From Thereva unica (Eukaryota > Arthropoda > Insecta > Diptera > Therevidae), in NCBI GenBank assembly GCA_949987705.1, contig OX465284.1, positions 66,015,470-66,079,469 on the forward strand: DNA of 64,000 nucleotides, given 5' to 3'. The notes beneath the pieces are model-generated. The model was not told where the DNA came from. It saw only the letters and a program-made list of their open reading frames with translations, and searched no databases. The position numbers were made by a program, and so were the translations under genes. Every line of letters begins with the position of its first letter. The first letter of the stretch is position 1. Positions 44,805-55,509 of this stretch are shown here, piece after piece.

Positions 44805-45955
44805 GTGAGTAGAAGTAAATTAAATTATTTTCAGGTAATCGCACCCTCGTTCCAGGGATCGTTAAGCAGCTTAAAGATTGTCGAATATATGATGTATTAA
44901 TATTAAGACGACTTAGGTCTTTCCAAACTTGGTCGGATATCAACTTCTTTTCAAGATAACTTAAATGCGAATACCACCCGTGTCTTCTCTATATTCCTAT
45001 ATACCTATATCAAATGTATATAAATAAAACTTTATGTATGGTATATAAACACATATTTGGCTTTTGCTCCTCCTTTTTGGTTTTGGTTATGGAATTCTTG
45101 CCACGGACAGATATGATACTAGTCATTACACCACGTCAAGGGTGCTGCTGCGGGTATTACAGAATCCCCAGAAGTTAATTAAGATATGATCTGAAATGGA
45201 TGTGAATCTGACTCTTACAAAATTTAACATTGGGGAAAATCAGGGATTACCGCAGTATCCAACTTGCTTAGATAAAACGTAAATTATTGGAAATGTGATT
45301 TGGGAATGATATAAGCTTACAAGGGGCGCACATAATTGTTTTTACACTACAATCTTCAATTCTACATGGATATTAGATTAATTATGAAATTTGTTAATAT
45401 GTTAGAAAGGGAATTTAATTATAACATTTCAATTCTGCAATGTATTCTGCCTTTGCTTAAAGTATAAGTCAGTTAAAACTAAATCAGCGCCTCTAAAGAT
45501 TTGATTGAAGAATATCATTCTGTATAGCAACGAACGATATTTTGTGATTACCCTTAATCTAAAACAGCCACTGTAATCTGAGGTTCGTAATGAACCTTCT
45601 CTTGAGGCTTGCTTTTGTATAGCAGCAGGAAGTAATTACAGCTGTTAGTCTGTGCATGTGCTGGTCCGTCTGTCAGCCACCGTTGAAAGCTATGTACATG
45701 ATAGGAAATTTCCACCAAAACTTGTTATTGAAGCTTCCTACCACTAGTATCAGAACAATACACGTGGGATTCCCGCACAAAATCAATGAAATTTCTGATA
45801 TCTACACTAGGTAGAACCATTTTATTGCAAACTGTTCGGCTTCACAAACGCAGTTGCTGCAAATACTCTGAACATTATTCCTGATTGGTTAGAACAAGTT
45901 GAACAATTTTTACTTGAAAAAATGTCATTAATAAACAATTTTTATCTATTTTCAG
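44805..45955 (+). other. Intron of the receptor gene, 1151 bp
   Basis: The borders are GTGAGT and CTATTTTCAG. It is AT-rich with no repeat or ORF that I recognise. Confidence 0.6.
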
Positions 45956-46102
45956 TATATGCGTTACGGTAGTTGTTTTGAATGTTCATTTCCGTTCACC
46001 TCAAACTCATACAATGGCACCATGGGTGCGAACTGTGTTCATAAATCATTTGCCACGACTATTGGTGATGCGGCGGCCGCTCTATCCAATCAGCGAGATG
46101 AT
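45956..46102 (+). CDS. nAChRalpha3: nAChR alpha subunit, exon with end of M3 and start of cytoplasmic loop
   Basis: One base completes the Ser codon, then [40 protein letters not shown] and PLYPISEM follow, ending with AT of an Ile codon. HFRSPQTH is the conserved start of the M3-M4 cytoplasmic loop in this subunit group. The exon is 147 nt with donor GTAAAT. The intron after it is only 67 nt (46103-46169). Confidence 0.95.
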
Positions 46103-46169
46103 GTAAATTAATTTATAAACAAAAATAAAATATATTAAATAAACTTCCAATCTTCTTTTCTATTTAAAG

Positions 46170-46893
46170 ACAATCATCTCGACGTTTAATGGTCCGAACT
46201 TGTAACGGGCTGGAATTGAGGGATCAAATACCACCGCTGCCGCCACCAGTTGCCTTGTCAAAATATGATCCAAGTTTACTCTTAGATCATCATATAGTAG
46301 GTTCTAGTGAAAGTATCAACTTATGTAAGCTGCATGGTAGTCCAAAAACAACATCAAGGAGTACCTCACCCCATCATAGAGTACAAAGTATAAACCTGAT
46401 GGATGACATACCGCTGCCATTTCCAAGTTCAAGTGTACAACAGTCATCGACTACCAACTTAATCGATGCCCATCATCATAATCAGTATCAACAGACAACG
46501 AGCATAATAGATCATCCATTAACACCATCGAGGCGACAAACAGCAACATCAACAGCACAAACACAAACAAATGGTAATCATAATGCGCATCATCATCATT
46601 TGCATCGTCAGACATCGACAGCATCGTCAACGCATTCACCAATACCTCCTCATCAACAGAATCAGTCAACGACAACTAGCGATTTATTAGGTAGTTCAAA
46701 TGTGATAAATTCAACAGCGTCAACAACAATTGTTGAATCAACAAGTCAACACCAGCCAACAAAACAGCAAGTTGCCCCAAAGGCATGTAGCGGAGCTAGG
46801 CATAGATGGCATGCCTGTCCAGAACTTCATAAAGCAATGGATGGTGTCACGTATATTGCTGATCATACAAAAAAGGAAGAGGAAAGCACCAGG
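46170..46893 (+). CDS. nAChRalpha3: nAChR alpha subunit, long cytoplasmic-loop exon
   Basis: The exon (724 nt, about 241 codons) completes Ile and reads QSSRRLMVRTCNGLELRD, then IPPLPPPVALSKYDPS, a long low-complexity region rich in Ser, Thr, His, Gln and Pro (runs of four His near 46590), and then CPELHKAMDGVTYIADHTKK and EEESTR. The last part is the amphipathic helix that precedes M4. With exon 45956-46102 the loop is about 280 residues, much longer than in most subunits, which is why alpha3 is preferred. The acceptor is TTTAAAG and the donor AGG/GTAAGG (phase 0). Low-complexity CA-rich codons such as ACAACATCAACA suggest repeat-slippage expansion. Confidence 0.92.
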
Positions 46894-47099
46894 GTAAGGA
46901 CACTTTGTTTTGTACAGTTTCTTTTTGGTTTCTTATAGTAAAATGTAGGAAATTACTAATGTCACACAATGCGGGACCATACTAAGTTTTGATGCGACCA
47001 CAAGAAATGCTTGTAAAACTCGAAGCTAAAAAAATTCTTGCATTAGTACAATAATCAATAGGTTTTACTCAGTATATAACGGATGGGGTCACAACAGGT
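46894..47099 (+). other. Start of the 5.6-kb last intron
   Basis: The donor GTAAGG is at 46894. The intron ends at 52505 (TTTATTTAG). It is occupied by an antisense LINE and by MITEs annotated separately. Confidence 0.6.
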
Positions 47100-47523
47100 C
47101 ATATCGTGGCTTAGAGTTACTCCAAGATTTTTAGCACGATCGATACGCTGAATAGGAGTGCCATTTAAAATAACGCAGACTGGGGGTTACAGAGTGAGCT
47201 AAAGCCAGACATTGCGACGTGCCTGGACTAAGTGACAGGCGATTAACCAAATCCCATAGAAGAACAGTTTATAAATCCTCGGATAATTGCCGCACTCCTG
47301 ACACCATTTGATTCTTAGGCATAGAGAAGTACAGCTGTACATCATCGGCGTACATGTCGATTTTGGAGTTGTTTACTACTGCAGGAAGGACATTAATGAA
47401 TATACTGAATAAGAGAGGGCCAAAAATTGAACTTTGCGGAACACCGCAGCAGAGGATGGTTAAGGTTGAAGCACTATAATGTAACATTGCCTGTTGCGAA
47501 CGTTTATTTAAGAAACTATGCAT
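47100..47523 (-). pseudogene. Antisense LINE: reverse transcriptase fragment
   Basis: Minus strand: SFLNKRSQQAMLHYSASTLT, CGVPQSSIFGPLLFSIFINV (motif B with a QG to QS change), KIDMYADDVQLYFSMPKNQ (motif C), then past the frame end GTPIQRIDRAKNLGVTLSHD. It is the same family as 29310-29950. It appears to be the RT of the LINE whose endonuclease and ORF1 pieces lie further right. Confidence 0.8.
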
Positions 47524-47735
47524 AAGCTTGAGAGCAGACGAGAAGAAACTAAACTGTGTGTGCAGTTTTTCAATAAGTGGGGAGTGGTGAAGAGTGGTCT
47601 CTGCGGTAACACCTATGGGATGCGACAGCGAGGGAGACCCAACTGGAAAGATGGCATTTATCGGGACGCTCAGAGCTTTGGGATGCCAAACTGGATGACA
47701 TCAATCAATTCAATCACAGAGGTTTTGGAATGACA
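47524..47735 (+). other. Foreign segment between LINE pieces, possible LINE C-terminal fragment
   Basis: The + strand frame contains RQRGRPNWKDGIYRDAQSFG and MPNWM, resembling the RGRP-x-x-W-x-D-x-I-x-x-D C-terminal stretch found in some non-LTR elements. It interrupts the antisense LINE. Weak evidence. Confidence 0.35.
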
Positions 47736-48048
47736 GACAATTTTAGCATTTAGGAAATCTTTGATATATATAGCAACCCCTCCGCCAATACGATCCCGAC
47801 GATCGTTGCGAAACACCCGCTAACCATAAAGGGATAATGAAATAGGATGGAACTGAATCATTCAAGCCAGTTTCGCATACAAGCAATGTATGAATTCCTG
47901 CATTGGGAAACATTTCCCCAAATTCAACAACATTGTTTTTCAGGCTACGGACATTTAAGGAACAAATTTTAAAGCCACTACACCTAGAACTGAAAATTCT
48001 AAGTAGTGTCCCTACCTTGTTATTGCAGCTGGAATACATATGCATCAC
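47736..48048 (-). pseudogene. Antisense LINE: endonuclease N-terminal fragment
   Basis: Minus strand: FKICSLNVRSLKNNVVEFGE, GIHTLLVCETGLNDSV and, after a frameshift, GGGVAIYI. This is the apurinic-endonuclease start of non-LTR ORF2 (S-x-NVRSL, then the catalytic Glu in CETGL). The rest of the endonuclease is deleted before the RT piece. Confidence 0.75.
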
Positions 48049-48449
48049 AGGTATTCAGATTCAAGAATGAAGGAGAGTTGGCAAAAACCACGACGAATTT
48101 CGCAATTAAAAAATAATATAAAGGAGCACATCCTAAAATGCAAGGACCACCACAATTAATCAAGTATAAAAAAATTAAAAAAAAATATATGAAAAAATAT
48201 ACCCGCACGTCGCACCTCTCTCAAATGCACAAAACAAACAAGGAATGAAACTAAAACAGAAAAGTAAATAAATAATTGAAAACAAGCCAAAAAGAAGAAA
48301 TTTATAAAAAAACAACAATAACAATCATTATCATACGCTTGCACTTAGCGGCTCCACAGACGCACACGCCAACTCAATAAGATCACGTACTAATAAAAGG
48401 GGATCTTCTTTCCTGTGAGCCACCCGCACAGGGCCATCAGTGGTGATGA

Positions 48450-48829
48450 CAATATGCAACAGTCCCATTTTTCACATTCTCAGTGCAGCGCTCAGCAATT
48501 TGTTGTTGTGCGGTGAGAGGGTTTCGTTCATATACACCGGGGAGCTAGCTGTAAAGCACTCAAGGCAACTTCACTATTTTGCTACGTTGCGACGCGTCGT
48601 CGTGCAGCAGTCGTGAAGGCCTTGGCTTCAAGGACGCCTGAAAATTTGACGACCATTCGGTTTTCGCCGGTCTGTTTACTCCGCTTGAGGCGAAACGCAT
48701 CGAAATATGGAAAGAGTTGGTGGTTCAAATCGCCTGATATGCATTTAACAATGCTCAGTGGATCCTGCCCTCCTTGGGATCCCTCTAATGATGACGTCAC
48801 TCAGCCTCTGAAATCGTATCGCATCATCA
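48450..48829 (-). pseudogene. Antisense LINE: ORF1 RRM-like region
   Basis: Minus strand, two frames: IRFQRLSDVIIRGIPRRAGS, then DPLSIVKCISGDLNHQLFPY, FDAFRLKRSKQTGENRMVVK and FSGVLEAKAF. The pattern (V-x-I-x-GIP, a helix, RLKR...R-x-VVKF, then a final helix) is that of the RNA-binding region of LINE ORF1 proteins. It is disrupted by a frameshift and by MITE sequence at 48830. Confidence 0.65.
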
Positions 48830-49300
48830 GGAACGCATTCAAAAACCTTACTATAGTTGACTATGATAAACTTTTGTTGTTCAAAAACTCCGTGGTAAAC
48901 TACAACATAACACGAGCATAACTTTTTGGCGTTCAAAAACTCCCGTCGTTAACCATGGTGTAGTTACATTTTAACCATGCCCGGGAGCATAGTTAGCGAT
49001 AGTTAAGAAGAAGAAGAGTAAAAACAACTCTTTGACTTTTGTTTTAATGTTAACAATGAACAAACCAAAGTGGGATTTGTGAAATTTTTGTAAATAAACA
49101 ATTAATGGACACATACAGAATAGTTCAAGCAAATACACTATTTTATGGGACAAAAAATTCTTTTTCTTTAATTCGTAGTTAACCACGGTGCATTCAAAAA
49201 CCTCCATGGTTAAACATAAACTTTCGTGGTTAAGTGAAGTGATGTAGCATAACCGCAGCTTACCACGTGGTTTACCATAGCAGGGTTTTGAGCGCGCTCC
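48830..49300. mobile_element. MITE with GGARCGCRYTCAAAA ends, 471 bp
   Basis: The left end GGAACGCATTCAAAAACC and right end GGTTTTGAGCGCGCTCC are inverted, imperfect copies, with further inverted similarity inside (CCTTACTATAG / CATAGCAGGG, and the TTAACCATGG family). The right-end sequence recurs at 26255-26361. No clear target duplication, so the class is unassigned. Confidence 0.65.
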
Positions 49301-49504
49301 AGCTAGACTGGACTTCGGGGTAGTGATAAGCATGGTTCAAAAATACAAGGTAAGCTCATAAAGAAAAGCTCTGGCTTCGTGACGTCACTCAGATCTCTGT
49401 TCATAAGGCAAAAAACCTTTCCCCTGAGTCACTCAGACCTTTTCTCTAACAAATTGCTTTTAAGCTGTCAAGATGGAAATAGAGCATTACCTTGTATTAT
49501 TTTA

Positions 49505-49685
49505 CCATGGTGATGAGCAAAAATGGTCTTGTTCCTGCAGTCTTGTCTTGTTCTTGCACATTTAGCAAGACCAAGAACAAGAACAAGAGTTAGTTATGCT
49601 TGCAAGAACAAGAACAAGGCTAACTGTGCAAGAACAAGGCCTAGAGCAAGACATTAGCAGGATTCTTGCAAAATTTTCACCTAAA
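49505..49685. repeat. CTTGTTCTTGC-rich element, diverged copy
   Basis: It begins GGTGATGAGCAAAAATGGTC and carries GTCTTGTTCTTGCACATTT, then the inverted AGAACAAGAACAAGG motifs. It is a decayed relative of 49843-50020. Confidence 0.7.
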
Positions 49686-49842
49686 TTCATTCTTTTAAAA
49701 ACAAAAAATATAAAATTGATTATGATCTTTAAGTAATTGTGATATATGTAAATACATGTGAATATATTTACTTTTTAGTATGATAATTGTAAAAGCATTT
49801 GTACAAAAGTACATAATGAGTTTGCATGCATTGTGCGCCAAC

Positions 49843-50020
49843 TAGTGATGAGCAAGAATGATCTTGTTCTTGCAGTCTTGCCTTGTTCTTGCACATTTTG
49901 CAAGACCAAGAACAACACTGACTTATGCTTGCAAGAACAAGAATAAGACAGGCTGAACCAGAACAAGACAAGACCAAGACTAAATTAGTCTCGTCTTGTT
50001 CTTGCGTTTGCTCATCACTA
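49843..50020. mobile_element. Short hAT-like MITE with CTTGTTCTTGC repeats
   Basis: The ends are TAGTGATGAGCAA and TTTGCTCATCACTA. The interior is nearly all CTTGTTCTTGC on the left and GCAAGAACAAG on the right. TAGTGATG fits a hAT end, but the flanks (GCGCCAAC and CTTCAGGG) show no 8-bp duplication. It may be rearranged. Confidence 0.65.
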
Positions 50021-50039
50021 CTTCAGGGAGGCGAACTGG

Positions 50040-50425
50040 CTCTGTTGGTGCTGTTAACGATAAAATTCAAATCCGTTAAACGTTTTTTAATTTTTGAAAC
50101 TTTAGTCTATAGAGTCTGCGCAGTGTTGTTTACATCCATCAGCTGACTTGAGTATGAGTCAGTGATTCTGCTCAGCCTATCCGTTAGACGACGCTCCATA
50201 GAGTCCAGACTGTCTATGATTATTTTGAAGGTTGTGAAATGTTCCAGAAACTGAGCCTCAGACTTTTTTAATTGTATTACCAGGTCGTCGATTTTTGCGG
50301 TGAATCTGTCTTCAGCTCTTCGAAGGAGTTAGATCCGCAGGTGCTTTCTGATGTTGTTCTAGTAGTAATTTTTTTTTTTTGTGGTAATTTGGCGGGAACT
50401 TTAGTTTTCTCCATTGTTTCCTTTA
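50040..50425 (-). pseudogene. Antisense LINE: ORF1 N-terminal coiled-coil region
   Basis: Minus strand: MEKTKVPAKLPQKKKITTR, SFEELK, then after a frameshift AKIDDLVIQLKKSEAQFLEH, FTTFKIIIDSLDSMERRLTD and RLSRITDSYSSQLMDVNNTA. A basic start followed by a heptad-patterned helix is the N-terminus of a LINE ORF1 protein. It is in the same orientation as, and in order with, the RRM, endonuclease and RT pieces at lower coordinates. Confidence 0.7.
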
Positions 50426-52505
50426 CAAGGGATAAACTGTCAATATAACGATGCAAAAACAAACACCACGTTACGCGAAAATAGGGGGTTGTTAGGAAAT
50501 ACAGTGTGAAGAAAATTAATCAATTTAGTGACTTTTATAGTGACATTCGCTTGATAGAGACTCAATAATCCCTGAACATCTTTTAGAGCGTATAAAAACT
50601 CACCATATGAGGCACCAGACTCAGAGAGGAGAACTATCTTTTAATCTATTTTTGATTCGAGGACAATTTAGAGGTTAGATGTTAGAGTATGAAATGCTCG
50701 CTGGTTCTGCTAGCAATAAAAGTTCTCGTCTTTAATGATTTCTATTAAAAACAATTTCATGTTCATCCCATAAAATCTTCTTCTAAAAAGGCTCGCGGTC
50801 ATTAAAACCTTCTTTGCACACTACAACATAGGATGCAGTCAATAATGCATGTTGCCCATATTTCGGGCATCATAGAGATTCGGTCACGGTAGTGGATGCT
50901 TTTGGATCTGTTTTATATATTTATAAACCTCCTCCCCTCAGGCCTCTTTATCTCACTCCACCGTTTTGCTGATGACAGTGCCCTTAAATATTAGGTCTAA
51001 CCTATAAATGGGAAGTGAAGGGAAGTTTGGTACCATTGCATATGAATGTATGAGATTGGCCAAAATGGAAGTGAAGTGGAAATTTGATTTCGATGTATGT
51101 ATTTTGAAAAGTCATTTAGAGAAGTATCCATGTAGTAAGACCCAACCAAGAAGTAAACAAAAGTTAAAATAGTTAGGTTTCTCACTAGCTACACTTCTTA
51201 TGAACTTTTTATTTTGGTTTATATGTCAATTTTGAAAGAAGCTATGTCTACGTCACTTCTGCGTTACTTATCATTTAGGGTTGGCCTATTTCTACTCGAA
51301 CCACTTTTCTACCCGTTTAAGGGACAGTGTATTATGAACGGGTATATCAACAATCTAGACCTAGCGGTGGTCGACGCCATTTAAATCTTTTGGTCAAATT
51401 ATGCCCCATTAAAAAAATTCAAATGCTACGGCCATCATATGCCTCTTAAAAAGCCAAGCGGCCGGTATTCGCCCGTTGCAAGGCAATTTTTTTTTATTTT
51501 TACTCGGGATGGCAGAAGTTACATAGCCACATAAATAATAGCGTTCTATTTTAAAAAAGTTCTTCTATAATAATTTGATTTTTTTCCAAATTTATTTCAG
51601 GAAAGTGTTATCCCAAGTGTTATCCAAGAAACCCGTTTAAAATTACGTACACAATTGCAATTATTTACTCTACTTAGTAAAATGATGTAATTCGCAGCTC
51701 CTTAATGGAATATTAATACCGTTCCCCTGTGTCCTTTAGATACGATTAAAATAATCATTTTCTCAGCATTCAATATATAAAATGGCATACTTAACACCTT
51801 TTTAACAATTTTATTGCTCTCTCGTAACCATTTATCTTCATCCAATTACATGTACTACCTAAAATCAATTACCATCGAAAAATTATTTCATTTACCGCAA
51901 AAAGGAAAAACACACACACAAATAAAATGAGAATGAAAAAATACAGACCCTGGAGTTTTCCACCCACACAAACAGAAAGTATTGGAATCGGAAATAGGTC
52001 AAAACGTTACAAATGATGCTGACATGGTAGCAAAGGAAAACTCCCGGAAAACTTGTCATGACTTTCCTTTATGAACGTTACAAGAAAATCGACGAGTGGG
52101 AACAAGCTATAAAAACCAGTGCGGGAAACTTCACAGTATGATAAATAAGCAGATAGCGGTCGAGTCCGGCTCTGGATGGAAGACTTATAGTCAACAACTT
52201 TTATTGACTACTTGCAGAAGTCCTTTAGATTCTATGGTTCGCATTTATGGCTGTATTACATTAAGGGAATGCCACTCAACGTCCCTTCAGTTTTATTGAT
52301 GTTCACCTATACATAAAGGGCCATTAATTTAAACGAATTGGTTGTCCTGTCCCGCATTGTCTCTCGAAAAGTATGACTTGAATTCCAAATTTTATTTTCA
52401 TTTACAAAGATTCTACATTTTTCTATTAGTATACTGAAAGGACGTTACGTTTTTTCGAAAGTTAATTTAACGTCAAATTTGGTTGATTTTTTTTTATTTA
52501 TTTAG
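50426..52505 (+). other. Rest of the last intron, no recognised feature
   Basis: AT-rich. 50930-50975 (CTTTATCTCACTCCACCGTT, TTGCTGATGACAGTGCCCTT) looks like a short LINE RT shred (FADDSALKY). The acceptor TTTATTTAG is at 52505. Confidence 0.5.
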
Positions 52506-52706
52506 GTGAAGGAGGATTGGAAATATGTAGCAATGGTATTAGACCGTCTGTTCCTGTGGATATTCACAATAGCGGTGGTCGTTGGTACAGCCGGCATTAT
52601 CCTTCAGGCGCCAACGTTATACGATACTAGGGTACCAATCGATATAAAAATGTCCGAAATTGCAACCACAACAGCTAAACCAAACATTGCCAGACCTGTG
52701 TTATAA
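52506..52706 (+). CDS. nAChRalpha3: nAChR alpha subunit, last exon with M4 and C-terminus
   Basis: It starts in phase 0 with [20 protein letters not shown] (end of the amphipathic helix and start of M4), continues [13 protein letters not shown] and [20 protein letters not shown], and ends [14 protein letters not shown] with [21 protein letters not shown] is highly conserved in insect subunits. The extracellular C-terminal tail is short. The five exons give about 458 residues; with a typical ligand-binding domain the full protein would be near 700. Confidence 0.95.
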   Translation: MKEDWKYVAMVLDRLFLWIFTIAVVVGTAGIILQAPTLYDTRVPIDIKMSEIATTTAKPNIARPVL

Positions 52707-52985
52707 ATAAAGGTAAATAATATAGTTATTAATAATAAAAAAAAAACAAAGAATAAACTAGTAAAAAAATAGTATTCAAAGAAATTAATTATAAAAAAAT
52801 GAACCCTAATAGTAAAACAAACAAATTTCTGATGAAATATAAAAAGAAACACAAAAAATGACTATACTATGAAGAATTTTTATTTTGTATTTGTTATCTA
52901 AGAAATTGAGAATTTGTTATGAAGAAAAAATCTAAAGAATTAAGAGACTAATTATTAAAAAATAAATAAATAAATAAATTTTCTC
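52707..52985 (+). other. Probable 3' UTR with poly(A) signals
   Basis: AT-rich sequence after the stop. Overlapping AATAAA signals occur at 52961-52977. The true cleavage site cannot be fixed from sequence. Confidence 0.5.
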
Positions 52986-54917
52986 ACCCCAGTCGTTAAT
53001 ATAAATGAAAAATTGTAAAAAGATAAAAGTTTATAGGCACACATTTAAAATTCATATAAAAAGATTTATAAAAGTTTCAAAACAATGATTATAAAATTTA
53101 TCAAAAAAAAGAAAACAACCTGAAAAAAATTTAAATAAAAAAGAAACAAAGTCGAACCAAAAAGAGCTTGAATTATTTTATTATTAATTTAAAATTTCCA
53201 GGAAATTTAGTTTGCTAAGTAGAGGTTTTTTTTAAAATAATCAACTTTATACTTAGTACATTTTTAGAAAAGAAGTGCACCTCAAATACTTTACCAAAAA
53301 GGTGTGTATTAACAAGTGGAAATTCCCTAATTTTATTCGAGTTGAACTGAAATTTATGTGAACTCAGTGAGTTACAAAACCTGAACTATTTGTTTTGTAT
53401 GTTAACTTGTTATGTCAGGAGGGAAGAATTGATATAAAAGTCTTTTATTTTAATAAATTTACTGGAACCCGTTGACCCTCGCTGCACCCATCGGAACGAA
53501 ATAAAGAAGTGAAAAATGTTCGGAAAATGAAGAAGTTCTAACCACCTAAACTCCAAGTGACTCGGAAACCAAATGCAGCTGTAACAATTCAGCTATGCCA
53601 TTGGAACAGCAGATCCTAGGTGCTTTTGGAAATTATAAATCATGACATTATTGCTACAATTTATCCATTGGACCAATCTTAGCATTGGGGTGCATGGGCC
53701 TACTGTAATCTTGATCTTCTCATTCTCAAAGTAAAAGCTGTGGCTCGTTTGTCTTGTAAGCGTGCGTCGGTTCATTTATCTCAAACCCTCTAACTGCTGC
53801 CATTCATTGATCTACATACCAATTGAATTTTTCTTTCGTGGCACTCTTTTTATGTTTCAAGGCCCATACAGAACCAGCAGCCCCTGCAGCAAACTGTTCC
53901 TATTTGCTAATGACAACAAGAGCATTCATCTCTAATCCTAATATTGCTGCTTTGGTCAGCCGCAGCATTTTTTAACATTTCAAAGTCGGCGGATTTCGTG
54001 CTGCAGAATCTGTTAAAAGAACCGAGACTTAATAGATAAATACTAAAAACATTGCAAAGTATTAATAAAGATAGATTTACGTTCCACCAAATATTTAAAT
54101 TCATTACTGAAAATATAAGCCTACTAAGCAATATCACAAAACCGTTTTAAAATATATTTATGTGCATGTATCCGTACCACTGACATGTAATAATGGACTG
54201 ATCTGAAATATATCCATACAAACTCATGAACCAAAATAATCCTCTCATCCATGAGCCGAACTTTTCTCACAAAACTCAAATTTTATTAAGTTTCGTGTTA
54301 TGAGCTCAGTGCATTCACAGGCCAATATTGGAAAAATTAAATTTAACATTTAAAACTGCACAATTTTCCATTTGCCCCATGACAGCTCCTTCTAGGAGTG
54401 ACTGTAGAAAGTACCCAGAAAACATTTCGATTCGGAAACGATTCGAGAACGATTTGCCAAAAGCGAAAGGCTGCTTTGAAGTCGCACTCGTAAACGAATT
54501 CGAAGCCAATAAAAGCGGACCAAGATATCGTCGCTTTCCCGTGCCCATAACGAATCTCATTTAACTCAATGTAACTCAAACTTTACAAACAATCTGTTGA
54601 GAAGAAACCAATCAACCAGGAAAGCTGTTGCGTTTTGAATCTATTTCTCGTAAAGATCTTTTCAAATTTTGTGACATTCCGCGCATCCTGGGGTACAAAG
54701 CTCTTAAAAATGTTTTAAATCTCGGAAAAAGCGTCAATTAACTCCTCCTATCAAATCCCTTGCTGTCATTTAATCAGTGACTCAAAAAACATATACAATT
54801 CCTAATTGATTCTGTAGAGTTAATGTAACTTAATTTAAATTATCCAATATCAATAAACTCACTTCCCTTATAATAACCAGTCCTCAAAAAATGTACCTTA
54901 ACTTCGGCTAAATCTTT
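52986..54917. other. non-coding, no recognised feature
   Basis: AT-rich flank downstream of the receptor gene. 54340-54560 has overlapping ORFs on both strands, but none resembles a known protein. Confidence 0.4.
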
Positions 54918-55045
54918 CTGCCATACATTTCGCAGTTTATATGGACTCTGGAAACTAGACCATAGTCAATTCAGTTTTACCAAAAAAAAAAAAACAATCC
55001 GATGACCCCTCTAACTTTTGCCCAATAGCAATTACTTCTATCCTC
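54918..55045 (+). pseudogene. Old LINE RT shred, split by a SINE
   Basis: It aligns with 57905-58040 of the LINE downstream (TTTATNTGGACTCTGGAAAC, TACCAAAAAAA, GCCCAATAGCAATTACTTCT). It resumes for a few bases after the SINE (CCTCCCAAAAAT, compared with CTCTCCAAAATT). Confidence 0.7.
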
Positions 55046-55503
55046 GGGCCTCGGTAGCTTAGGGGGTAAGGCGACTGGCTACTATCCGAGAGGTCCCGGG
55101 TTCGATTCCCGGCCAGCCCCACAGTCCTTCGCCTTTTCCACTTTTCCACCTACATAACTTTCCTTCTTTCTTCTTCCCTCTTTACATTCCTGATTCCTTC
55201 TGTCATAGCCTTCCTTAGCCCTTCCCCGCTCCACCAAAGCGTATGTCATCAGTTGGTTGATGAGATTCAACTCGTTTCAGGAGGCATAACACTCCAGCGA
55301 GTTGTTTCTCGATGCCCCGATGTCAAAGTCGCAATAGTAGTGGTTGGAAGTAGGTAGACTAAAAATATCGCGGGTAGGTTGTGGCAGTTCCATTCTTCCC
55401 CGACTAGAGCTGCTGTTGGACATTGCAATCTATACGAATAAAATATATTGTCGACAGTATAAAGGGCCTTTCCTGTGACTCTAGTCTTTCACATAAAAAA
55501 AAA
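55046..55503 (+). mobile_element. tRNA-derived SINE, 458 bp, with LINE-like body and tail
   Basis: The head has both pol III boxes: A box TAGCTTAGGGGG (55055-55066) and B box GGTTCGATTCC (55099-55109) within a perfect T-arm (CCGGG/CCCGG). The acceptor and anticodon stems do not pair well, so it is not a functional tRNA. The middle (55245-55345) resembles the LINE 5' UTR at 56335-56425 (GGAGGCATAACACTCCAGC). The 3' part (55425-55503) resembles the LINE 3' end at 59373-59455 (GGACATTGCA, ACAAAGGG-like, CACATAAAAAAA). ATCCTC duplications flank it at 55040-55045 and 55504-55509. Confidence 0.8.
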
Positions 55504-55509
55504 ATCCTC

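Noticed and set aside
54345..54579. Overlapping ORFs on both strands that looked exon-like
   Set aside because: No splice-consistent context and no family resemblance. Frames of this length are expected by chance on both strands.
55046..55120. Functional tRNA gene
   Set aside because: The A box, B box and T-arm are good, but the acceptor stem and anticodon stem fail to pair and the unit is followed by a LINE-like body with a tail and target duplications. It is a SINE head.
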